Part shown: piece by piece, positions 42,379 through 48,279 of the stretch
Layout of the letters: each line of letters begins with the position of its first letter
Position numbering within the stretch: the first letter of the stretch is position 1
Assembly: GCA_937981575.1 (NCBI GenBank)
Contig: CALJNR010000097.1
Location: forward strand, 1 to 48,279
Source of the DNA: an uncultured Clostridia bacterium
Lineage (GTDB): Bacteria > Bacillota > Clostridia > Lachnospirales > Cellulosilyticaceae
Length of the DNA stretch: 48,279 bases
Direction of reading: 5' to 3'
The notes under the pieces: model-generated
Told to the model about the DNA's origin: nothing
Database searches by the model: none
What the model saw: only the letters and a program-made list of their open reading frames with translations
Made by a program: the position numbers and the translations under genes

Positions 42379-43245
42379 TTATCTATATTGCAGATAGTCC
42401 ATAAATTTCTTAACTGCCAAGGATGTAGTCTTTTTGTCCCTTAAAGCAAGTCCTATATTTCGGTAAGCCGGCACATCCAGTTCTTTAGCAATGATTTTAT
42501 AGGGTACGCGTTTTAGTATAAGCTGAGGTAATATGCTGATTCCAAGTCCGCTCTCCACCATTGACATAATGGCATAATCATCCCAAGTCGTAAAATGAGC
42601 TTTTAGAATCAATCCATTTCGCTCAAATATTTCAGACACTTCGGCCTTTGCACCCTTTTCTAGAAGCATAAATGGATAGTTACATAGTGAATCCACAGGG
42701 AATTTCTCACAACCTGCCTGCGGATGGGTTTCTGGCAAAACCGCAAGTAATTGATCCTGTTCTAAAAAAACCACCTCCAAGTCCGGGTGAGTTGGCAATC
42801 TTAAAAAACCACAGTCAACACGTCCATCCAGAATCCATGCCTCGATTTCTGTGTAGTCACCAAGTAGTAGTTCATAATCAATATTCGGATAATCCTTCTG
42901 AAATTCCTTTATGATATTCGGAAGCCAGTGGGTAGCTACACTAGAAAAAGTCCCAATACGTATGAGCCCTGACTGCAGGCCGTTTAATTCATCCACTTGC
43001 ATCTGCAGCTTTTGATATTCTTCACATACGCTTTTTGCATAAGGAAGAATCTTGTGACCATCTGAGGTTAAACGTACCCCTGTACGCCCACGCTCGAGTA
43101 GTGAAACCTTCCATTCTTTTTCTAAATCACTAATCATTCGGCTTATACCAGATTGAGAATAAGATAATGCATCAGCTGCTTTTGTGAAGCTGCCATATTC
43201 CACAGTTTTAATAAAAGCCATGTATTTTTGAATATTCATGTCCAT
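42379..43245 (-). CDS. LysR-family transcriptional regulator
   Basis: This 288-residue regulator has an N-terminal HTH (YMAFIKTVEYGSFTKAADAL, SYSQSGISRMISDLEK) and a periplasmic-binding-fold effector domain (GLIRIGTFSSVATHWLPNII, DYAIMSMVESGLGISILP). A longer frame of 6 codons exists; GGAGGT lies 7 bases before MDMNIQ, taken as the start. It is divergent from an EamA transporter, its likely target. No clear T-N11-A site was settled in the intergenic region. Confidence 0.9.
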   Translation of the reverse strand: MDMNIQKYMAFIKTVEYGSFTKAADALSYSQSGISRMISDLEKEWKVSLLERGRTGVRLTSDGHKILPYAKSVCEEYQKLQMQVDELNGLQSGLIRIGTFSSVATHWLPNIIKEFQKDYPNIDYELLLGDYTEIEAWILDGRVDCGFLRLPTHPDLEVVFLEQDQLLAVLPETHPQAGCEKFPVDSLCNYPFMLLEKGAKAEVSEIFERNGLILKAHFTTWDDYAIMSMVESGLGISILPQLILKRVPYKIIAKELDVPAYRNIGLALRDKKTTSLAVKKFMDYLQYR

Positions 43246-43364
43246 AACACATACCTCCAACATCTGATTTTATCATAGGATACATGAAAAACATTCGCTT
43301 TTGTAATAGATAGAGTTATGATACACTAAGTTCATGATTTTTTCAACATAGAAAGGGTAATGAG

Positions 43365-44312
43365 ATGGAAAAACAAACTTACCAAAAATTAAATTATTTC
43401 AGATACCTATTTTCACTGCTGCTCTTTGGGTCTAATGGGATCATCGCAAGTTATATTTCACTTACAAGCTATGAAATCGTCTTCTTACGCACACTCATAG
43501 GCAGTTTATTGCTCATAACCTTATTCAAATCAGCCGGTCATAAAATCGACATTTCAAAAAACAAGCGGCACTTTTTTTATCTCGCTTTATCAGGGATCGC
43601 AATGGGAGTAAGCTGGATGTTCCTCTATGAAGCTTATCAACAAATTGGCGTCAGTCTCGCCTCACTTGCCTATTACTGCGGCCCAGTCATTGTCATGGTT
43701 CTTTCCCCTTGGCTGTTTAAAGAAAGGTTTACACTGCCCAAAGCCGCTGGATTTGGGGCCGTCCTTTGCGGGACTTTATTTATAAACATACAGGCGATTC
43801 AAGATGGCAAAACTGGATGGGGACTCTTATGCGCAGGTACGTCTGCCATCATGTATGCATTTATGATCATTTTAAATAAAAAAGCACATAGCCTAACAGG
43901 AATGAAAAATTCCATGCTCCAGCTCACTGTCAGTTTCTTAACTGTAGCTGTTTTTACAGGCCTACGGCAAGGCTTTATCATTCACGTTTCTCAAGGTGAT
44001 TGGACTTTGCTGTTCATACTTGGACTAATCAATACTGGGATTGGATGTTACCTGTACTTTTCTTCTATTGGTCATTTGCCTATACAGACGATCGCTATCT
44101 GTGGCTACTTAGAGCCTCTTTCAGCTGTTGTTTTTTCCGTCTTGTTTTTAAAAGAAATACTACAGCCAATCCAAGTACTTGGTGCAGGCTTGATTATCGG
44201 CGGCGCAGTATTTGCGGAAGTTACCTTCAAAAACAAAAAATCCAACCTGCTCCAATTCATGTTTGGAATATCATCCCTGCTTAAGAAAAACAATAACAAT
44301 CACACTATCTAA
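43365..44312 (+). CDS. EamA/DMT-family transporter
   Basis: This 315-residue protein has ten membrane helices in two EamA repeats (LFGSNGIIASYISLTSYEIV, then GLLCAGTSAIMYAFMIILNK). Motifs SLASLAYYCGPVIVMVLSP and GYLEPLSAVVFSVLFLKE are typical of metabolite exporters and drug/metabolite carriers. The substrate is unknown. AAAGGG lies 8 bases before the ATG. It is divergent from the LysR gene. Confidence 0.9.
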   Translation: MEKQTYQKLNYFRYLFSLLLFGSNGIIASYISLTSYEIVFLRTLIGSLLLITLFKSAGHKIDISKNKRHFFYLALSGIAMGVSWMFLYEAYQQIGVSLASLAYYCGPVIVMVLSPWLFKERFTLPKAAGFGAVLCGTLFINIQAIQDGKTGWGLLCAGTSAIMYAFMIILNKKAHSLTGMKNSMLQLTVSFLTVAVFTGLRQGFIIHVSQGDWTLLFILGLINTGIGCYLYFSSIGHLPIQTIAICGYLEPLSAVVFSVLFLKEILQPIQVLGAGLIIGGAVFAEVTFKNKKSNLLQFMFGISSLLKKNNNNHTI

Positions 44313-44448
44313 CCGTCTTAGTTATTCAAAGCTTCTCTTAGCACTTTGATTTCTGCTTCAGTACCAATGCAACCACCCAATTATGATATGCTCCCTTGAG
44401 TGAATTCTATCCCTGTGGAGTAATAACTGTACTTAGCATAAGGACAGG

Positions 44449-45213
44449 TTATAATTTTTTATAGATTCTCATTGCAAAGATATAAGCAACAACTATTATT
44501 GCTATACACCAAGCAAGGGCAACCCAGATATCATTTCCTACTGGTTTGTTTGTTAATAAATTACGAATAGCTTCTACGATGGGCGTTGCAGGCTGATTTT
44601 CTGCAAAAGCACGTACTGCTGAAGGCATAGTATCTGTTGGTACAAAGGCAGAACTGATAAATGACAAAAAGATGATTGGATAAGAGAATGCGCCTGCACC
44701 ATCTGGTGTTTTAGCAGCAAGCCCAGCAATTACAGCAATCCAAGTTAAAGCAAGTGTAAATATTCCTAGGATTCCAAATACTGATAACCATTCTAAGATT
44801 CCTGCTGAAGAACGTAAGCCCATCAATAATGCAACAAGTATAATCAGTACTACAGAAATTCCATTAGAAATTAATGAAGTTAATACATGCCCCCATAATA
44901 CTGTAGAACGAGCGATAGGCATAGAGTGAAAACGTTCAAAGATGCCACGTTCTTTATCTGTAAACAACCGGTAAGCTACATATGCAATCCCACTACCAAT
45001 AGTCATTAACATTATACCTGGTAAAAGATAATCAATATAGTTTTCTGTACCTGTTTCGATTGCACCACCAAATACATAAACAAATAATAACATAATCGCA
45101 ATCGGTGTAATACTAACTGTGATAATTGTATCCATACTTCTAAAAATATGACGCACAGAACGTCCAAACATAACACTCATATCTTTGAAAAAATATTTAT
45201 TGGTAGATTCCAT
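44449..45213 (-). CDS. ABC-2 type permease, DrrB-like
   Basis: This 254-residue membrane protein has six helices of the ABC2_membrane/DrrB family, with VRHIFRSMDTIITVSITPIAIM at the start and FISSAFVPTDTMPSAVRAFAENQPATPIVEAIR near the end, the standard DrrB-like signature. It forms the channel of a small drug or lipid exporter with the ATPase encoded upstream. Its ATG directly follows the ATPase stop (TAAATG), with the ribosome site GGAGGAG inside the ATPase gene. Confidence 0.9.
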   Translation of the reverse strand: MESTNKYFFKDMSVMFGRSVRHIFRSMDTIITVSITPIAIMLLFVYVFGGAIETGTENYIDYLLPGIMLMTIGSGIAYVAYRLFTDKERGIFERFHSMPIARSTVLWGHVLTSLISNGISVVLIILVALLMGLRSSAGILEWLSVFGILGIFTLALTWIAVIAGLAAKTPDGAGAFSYPIIFLSFISSAFVPTDTMPSAVRAFAENQPATPIVEAIRNLLTNKPVGNDIWVALAWCIAIIVVAYIFAMRIYKKL

Positions 45214-45975
45214 TTATTTCTCCTCCTTTTTACCAATGATTGTTAGGAATATTTCTTCTAATGCAGGTTGTTTCTCAACATATTCAACTTTTGCAGGTGG
45301 AAATAATTTTTTCAATCCCTCTAGTGTATCTAGAGCAATGATTTTTCCTCTATGAAGAATAGCGATTTTATCTGCGAGTTGTTCTGCTTCCTCTAAATAT
45401 TGAGTCGTTAAGAATACTGTAGTTCCTGCAGCTGATAACTCTTTTATAATCTTCCAAACTTCTAAATGTGCTTCTGGATCAAGACCTGTTGTTGGCTCAT
45501 CTAGGAAAATGATCTTTGGATGGCCCACAAGACTCATTGCTATATCAATTCTTCTTTTCATACCTCCAGAATAAGTCCCCACTCTGCGGTCTGCTGCCTC
45601 TGACATGTCAAAACGTCTAATTAACTCAGTTGCTATTTGATTTGGATTTTTAAGATGTCTAAGCTTTGCTATCATTTGAAGATTTTCACGACCAGTCAAA
45701 ATTTCATCAATGGCAGCAAACTGACCAGTAAGACTGATAAAACCTCTAATGTCCTCTGGATTTTTGACAATATCAAAACCGTTGATCGCAACACTTCCAG
45801 CATCTGCTTTAAGTAAAGTAGCCATGATTCTAATCATCGTTGTTTTTCCTGCTCCATTAGAACCTAGTAATGCAAAGATACCTCCTTGCTCTACTTCCAA
45901 ATCTACTCCTCCCAGCACTTTTACATCTTTATAAGCTTTCTTTACCCCTTTAATTTGTATGATGTTTTTTTTCAT
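45214..45975 (-). CDS. ABC transporter ATPase, DrrA-like
   Basis: This 253-residue ATPase has Walker A GSNGAGKTTMIR, signature YSGGMKRRIDIAMSLVG, Walker B IIFLDEPTTGLDP and TTQYLEEAEQLADKIAIL, with Gln in place of His at the switch as in DrrA-type exporters. It ends in a DrrA-like tail (EKQPALEEIFLTIIG). GAAGGAG lies 10 bases before MKKNIIQ; a GTG at 45993 is in frame. It is the first gene of the exporter pair and follows a short leader frame. The exported compound is unknown. Confidence 0.9.
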   Translation of the reverse strand: MKKNIIQIKGVKKAYKDVKVLGGVDLEVEQGGIFALLGSNGAGKTTMIRIMATLLKADAGSVAINGFDIVKNPEDIRGFISLTGQFAAIDEILTGRENLQMIAKLRHLKNPNQIATELIRRFDMSEAADRRVGTYSGGMKRRIDIAMSLVGHPKIIFLDEPTTGLDPEAHLEVWKIIKELSAAGTTVFLTTQYLEEAEQLADKIAILHRGKIIALDTLEGLKKLFPPAKVEYVEKQPALEEIFLTIIGKKEEK

Positions 45976-46005
45976 TTTCTTTTTCTCCTTCACAATATAG
46001 TAACC

Positions 46006-46128
46006 TTACTCAAATCTGCGTCTAATCCTTTCAATGCAGCTTGAGCAGTTCAAAAGAAAGCGTGCTAAAAACGCACGCGCTTGTGAAATAGGAAAGTTTG
46101 GTCTGTAGCTCGCAAGACGAACTTTCAT
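46006..46128 (-). CDS. Short Arg-rich leader frame before the ABC exporter
   Basis: A 40-codon frame begins MKVRLASYRPNF and ends ERIRRRFE, 30 bases before the ATPase start. No strong ribosome site precedes its ATG, but the stretch is more GC-rich and regular in codon use than its surroundings. It contains a 6-bp hairpin (GCGTGC/GCACGC) with a 7-base loop at 46060-46078. It could be a regulatory leader peptide or a remnant of a mobile element. I do not recognise it. Confidence 0.35.
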   Translation of the reverse strand: MKVRLASYRPNFPISQARAFLARFLLNCSSCIERIRRRFE

Positions 46129-46141
46129 ATTTTATAAAAAA

Positions 46142-46182
46142 AGAGCCGATAACTGTGATTTCACTCACATGTTATCGGCTCT
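46142..46182 (-). terminator. Terminator overlapping the KTR gene end
   Basis: A 12-bp stem (AGAGCCGATAAC) with an inner TGTGA/TCACA pairing is followed by TTTTTTT on the - strand. Its 5' arm includes the last codons and stop of the KTR protein gene. Confidence 0.85.
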
Positions 46183-46360
46183 GCGTCTTAGCGTCTGGCT
46201 CTTTGATAACTGATATATTCAGTTGTTTTATATTGATTATTGTTTCCTGTTTACACTTGGGACAAAATAACGGGAAGTTTTTAAGCACCGTATCCTCACG
46301 CATCTTGATCCTTGTTTTGTTGCCACAGACCGGGCATAGTATCCACTCATTTTTACACAC
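46172..46360 (-). CDS. Cysteine-rich KTR-domain protein (Tn916-type)
   Basis: This 62-residue protein has two CxxC pairs, ILCPVCGNKTRIK and LFCPKCKQETII, and the end EPDAKTQSR. This is the KTR protein found beside tet(M) in Tn916-like elements. It probably binds zinc; the role is unknown. The start is GTG behind GGGATGG. Neither tet(M) nor an integrase is in the window, so it is a remnant or a short insertion of such an element. Confidence 0.88.
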   Translation of the reverse strand: MCKNEWILCPVCGNKTRIKMREDTVLKNFPLFCPKCKQETIINIKQLNISVIKEPDAKTQSR

Positions 46361-46435
46361 TCTACCATCCCTTACTTGAGAACGTCTAAATATAACACCT
46401 ATGTGGCTGAAAAAGTATTCTCTCGTCCCTTTCTT

Positions 46436-46786
46436 TTACTTTGTCTTATCCGTAACCTTTGTTACGGCCTTATTAACTTCTTGGCCAACAGATTCTTGAT
46501 AGATGTCAGCGTAAGTTTTTGAATCTTTGATGAGCTCGTCGCAGAAAGCTGCTACGTCACTGCCCGTCACTTCGAGCACGCCTTTCCCAAAGGCCGAACC
46601 CTCTTCAAAAAGATCGATAATCCCTGAGAGTAAACCTATCCCGTCGGTTAGCTGGGCAGGGCCGACCTTAAAGAGATATTTTTGAATCTCTTTATAAATA
46701 ATCTGATAATCTTTCGGGAGCGCTTTGACACGCGCTACATGTGCTCGCCACTCTTTTTTGCCTTCGATGATATCTTGTATGCTCAT
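46436..46786 (-). CDS. DUF1048 family protein, second copy
   Basis: This 116-residue soluble helical protein has KKEWRAHVARVKALPKDYQII, GLLSGIIDLFEEGSAFGKGV and a DVAAFCDELI segment like the adjacent protein. DUF1048 proteins usually follow a PadR gene, as here. The function is unknown. It overlaps the upstream DUF1048 gene by 4 bases (ATGA). No terminator of comparable quality was seen immediately after it. Confidence 0.85.
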   Translation of the reverse strand: MSIQDIIEGKKEWRAHVARVKALPKDYQIIYKEIQKYLFKVGPAQLTDGIGLLSGIIDLFEEGSAFGKGVLEVTGSDVAAFCDELIKDSKTYADIYQESVGQEVNKAVTKVTDKTK

Positions 46787-47142
46787 TTTATCCTCCTATT
46801 TCCTAATTTTTTGGCGATATTATTGTTGAGCTGCTCGCGCCACTTGTCGCGAAAAGACTTTGCCCCTTCTTCGCCGACCAGCGCCAAACAGAAGCCTTGG
46901 ATATCGTCACCAAAAACCTCTTGGATACTCTGACCGTCTGCCGCCGTTTCTTCGAGCAGGCCAAGCACACCGTCAAGAATTGGCATGAGGTTGCGACCGG
47001 TGAAATCTGAGTGCAGCCAAAGATGGGCATTAATTTCTTCCCATGTTGCTTGATAATCAGTCGGAAGCTTTTTGGCTCGCGATTCAAAAGTTTTCAATTC
47101 TTTTGTTATATCGCTTCCTGTAATTCTTTCCCAGAAATTCAT
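46783..47142 (-). CDS. DUF1048 family protein, first copy
   Basis: This 119-residue paralog has FESRAKKLPTDYQATWEEIN, VLGLLEETAADGQSIQEVFG and DIQGFCLALVGEEG. The two neighbours share the pattern KxLPxDYQxxxxEI and a GFC/AFCxxL core and probably arose by duplication; they may form a heterodimer. It overlaps PadR by 4 bases. Local GC in this operon is about 50%, above the rest of the window. Confidence 0.86.
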   Translation of the reverse strand: MNFWERITGSDITKELKTFESRAKKLPTDYQATWEEINAHLWLHSDFTGRNLMPILDGVLGLLEETAADGQSIQEVFGDDIQGFCLALVGEEGAKSFRDKWREQLNNNIAKKLGNRRIK

Positions 47143-47465
47143 TGTTTTTTCTCCTTTAACTCGTTAATTTTTGATGATACGAATTCCCATTTTTCCCAGA
47201 ACCTCCGTAACTCCTCACGCCCTGCGTCGTTGAGCGTGAAAAATTTTCGCGGCGGTCCCATATCGGATGGTCTTTTTTCTATGTCCACGAGTTTATTCTT
47301 CTCAAGTCGCACCAAAATGGTGTAAACTGTCCCATCCACAACGTCCGAAAATCCGAGGGTATTCAGCCGCCGAGTGATCTCGTACCCGTAGATTTCCTCA
47401 TGGCTGATGATTTCAAGGATGCAGCCTTCCAGCACACCCTTTAACATTTCTGTGATATTTTCCAA
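47139..47465 (-). CDS. PadR-family transcriptional regulator
   Basis: This 108-residue repressor has the winged HTH of PadR: ITEMLKGVLEGCILEIISHE, YGYEITRRLNTLGFSDVVDG, TVYTILVRLEKNKLV and GPPRKFFTLNDAGREEL. An open frame runs 23 codons further, but GGAGAGG lies 8 bases before a TTG, which gives the usual PadR length. It heads an operon with two DUF1048 genes and has its own promoter with repeated sites, so it is probably autoregulated. The inducer is unknown. Confidence 0.9.
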   Translation of the reverse strand: MENITEMLKGVLEGCILEIISHEEIYGYEITRRLNTLGFSDVVDGTVYTILVRLEKNKLVDIEKRPSDMGPPRKFFTLNDAGREELRRFWEKWEFVSSKINELKEKKQ

Positions 47466-47478
47466 TTTAATCACCTCT

Positions 47479-47535
47479 CCACTATCTAGTATTACTTGTA
47501 TTAAGCAATACTTACTACCACTATATAGTATCACG
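47479..47535. promoter_or_regulatory. Two PadR-type operator repeats
   Basis: CCACTATCTAGTATTAC (47479-47495) and CCACTATATAGTATCAC (47518-47534) are near-identical and 39 bases apart. The second contains the palindrome ACTATATAGT over the -10 box. They lie in direct orientation in front of the PadR gene. Confidence 0.6.
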
Positions 47536-47553
47536 CAGTAGTGGCGGTGTCAA
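47525..47553 (-). promoter_or_regulatory. PadR-DUF1048 operon promoter
   Basis: On the - strand TTGACA (47553-47548), 17 bases and TACTAT (47530-47525) form a promoter. The -10 box is inside the operator palindrome, so bound PadR would stop initiation. Confidence 0.7.
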
Positions 47554-47650
47554 TATATTATATATTTATTTTTTACGTTGATTTTATCAATGACATTTTA
47601 AAAGTACCAAAGATGAGAACAATCCACCCTTTTGCTAAAATGTAAAAAGC

Positions 47651-47682
47651 CCCTATCCCTCCTAATAACGGGGGGATAGAGG
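47651..47682. terminator. Hairpin within the 47.5-47.95 kb gap
   Basis: Arms CCCTATCCCTCC and GGGGGGATAGAGG pair over about 12 bases with a 7-base loop and a following ATTTTT on the + strand. An outer AAAAGCCC/GGGCTTTTT pairing (to 47710) is possible. It lies in a 418-base gap that otherwise holds only the transposase remnant. Confidence 0.55.
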
Positions 47683-47778
47683 ATTTTTCCTTCTATCTGT
47701 TAGGGCTTTTAAGGCATCTTCTATATGAAAAACTTTCTTTGCATATTTAATAAATTTCTTTAAGTAATTCTTCGTCAT
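47662..47778 (-). pseudogene. Possible transposase N-terminal remnant
   Basis: A 38-codon frame beginning MTKNYLKKFIKYAKKVFHI and continuing EDALKALTDRRKNPLSP resembles the N-terminus of DDE transposases in which LxDxRxNPxIP is conserved. It then stops at a hairpin. No further transposase sequence follows. Too short for certainty. Confidence 0.4.
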
Positions 47779-47952
47779 CCTCACCGCGCTGTCATTTTAT
47801 ATACAAGTAATGACTATAAATCAACTTGGTTATTAAGACCATAATTTGAGGTGAAAAACTGCGAATTTACAACATTTACAAAAAGAACTTTGAAGCCTTG
47901 AAACGCATAGTAAAACTTCAGTTTGATCCGAAAGTCCTCGTATTTTGCTTTC

Positions 47953-48279
47953 TTAAAATATATCAATGATAGCACCCTTAGGTAATGCGTCTCTAACAAT
48001 CTTTTCCCATGGTGTGCCCAGTACTTCATCCATGAAGATAATTTTCCCTTTATCTTTCTCTGTTCGAATAAGCCTACCACAACCTTGTTTCAGCTGAAGT
48101 CCCATTTCAGGATAGTCCACTGTCACGGCAGGATCTAGCCCTTGTTCTTCTACTGCTTTTCGTTGTGCTTCTATTAATGGGTCTAATTTTGGAAACGGCA
48201 ATTGCCAAATAACAACTAATGTTAAAGCATCACCTGGCACATCAATTCCTTCCCAAAAATCTGAACTCACTAATACAGA
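47953..48279 (-). CDS. DinG-type helicase, C-terminal part (5' end outside window)
   Basis: The frame is open to the window edge. It has SDFWEGIDVPGDALTLVVI, LPFPKLDPLIEAQRK and QLKQGCGRLIRTEKDKG, the last motifs (V and VI) of superfamily 2 DinG/XPD-type DNA helicases, and ends at ALPKGAIIDIF. The rest of the protein lies beyond the window. It could be DinG itself or a DinG-like helicase with an N-terminal exonuclease. Confidence 0.85.
   Translation of the reverse strand, partial: SVLVSSDFWEGIDVPGDALTLVVIWQLPFPKLDPLIEAQRKAVEEQGLDPAVTVDYPEMGLQLKQGCGRLIRTEKDKGKIIFMDEVLGTPWEKIVRDALPKGAIIDIF

Noticed and set aside
47814..48080. 88-residue - strand frame overlapping the DinG-type gene
   Set aside because: It overlaps, in another frame, the coding sequence with helicase motifs V and VI, and has none itself.
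1..48279. CRISPR arrays, tRNA or rRNA genes
   Set aside because: On reading through I saw no regularly spaced repeats and no recognisable tRNA or rRNA sequences; a covariance-model scan was not possible.

Overview
The window is AT-rich bacterial DNA with strong Shine-Dalgarno sites, TTG and GTG as well as ATG starts, hairpin-plus-T terminators and near-consensus sigma-A promoters. Spore genes (cotJABC, the SASP tlp), anaerobe markers (superoxide reductase, ferredoxin-type proteins, an oxalate:formate-type carrier) and a Firmicutes-type LexA box point to a spore-forming anaerobic member of the Clostridia, probably Lachnospirales-like. The species cannot be fixed from this sequence. Layout: 1-9.1 kb is housekeeping: miaB-mutS, a Crp/Fnr regulator divergent from a FrdX-like iron-sulfur protein with a perfect operator between them, and the NAD operon nadA-nadB-nadC. 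9.3-16.1 kb holds a chemoreceptor with a cytoplasmic C-terminal Cache-like domain, then a tight three-gene operon (PEPCK-fold DUF4914 protein, MpsC/DUF2294 protein, DUF3360 membrane protein), a second MpsC paralog and ferritin. 16.4-19.9 kb is a CpaE-like ATPase, ParA ATPase and DUF6382-FHA protein set. 20.1-25.7 kb holds cotJABC, an SDR dehydrogenase, a sulfur operon (ArsC/Spx-like, cysteine desulfurase, TtcA-like) and a thioesterase. 25.7-31.8 kb is glutamate synthase gltB-gltD. 31.8-38.1 kb holds a DUF2721 protein, an SOS-controlled dinB operon, a cupin, superoxide reductase, an OFA-family carrier, a small HTH protein and a chromate transporter. 38.4-47.6 kb is an accessory stretch rich in resistance-type genes: an in-frame Vat-Arr fusion, a decayed REP-associated transposase, a TetR-controlled methyltransferase/GNAT pair, tlp, a LysR/EamA pair, a DrrAB-like ABC exporter, a Tn916-type KTR protein and a PadR/DUF1048 operon of higher GC. 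The window ends inside the 3' part of a DinG-type helicase gene. How the genes work together: the clearest candidate for an undescribed system is the DUF4914-MpsC-DUF3360 operon. It joins a PEPCK-like nucleotide-binding protein that keeps the family's metal-binding Lys and His to a relative of the bicarbonate-linked MpsC and to a SulP/NCS2-like membrane protein, which suggests an inorganic-carbon or anion uptake module. The second strong candidate is the Vat-Arr chimera, one polypeptide with a streptogramin-type acetyltransferase and a rifamycin ADP-ribosyltransferase whose two halves differ in base composition. Several regulatory sites are unusually readable: a Crp/Fnr operator centred about 41.5 bp before a predicted start site, a LexA box on the dinB start site, a 38-bp TetR palindrome carrying both divergent -35 boxes, and PadR-type repeats over a -10 box.
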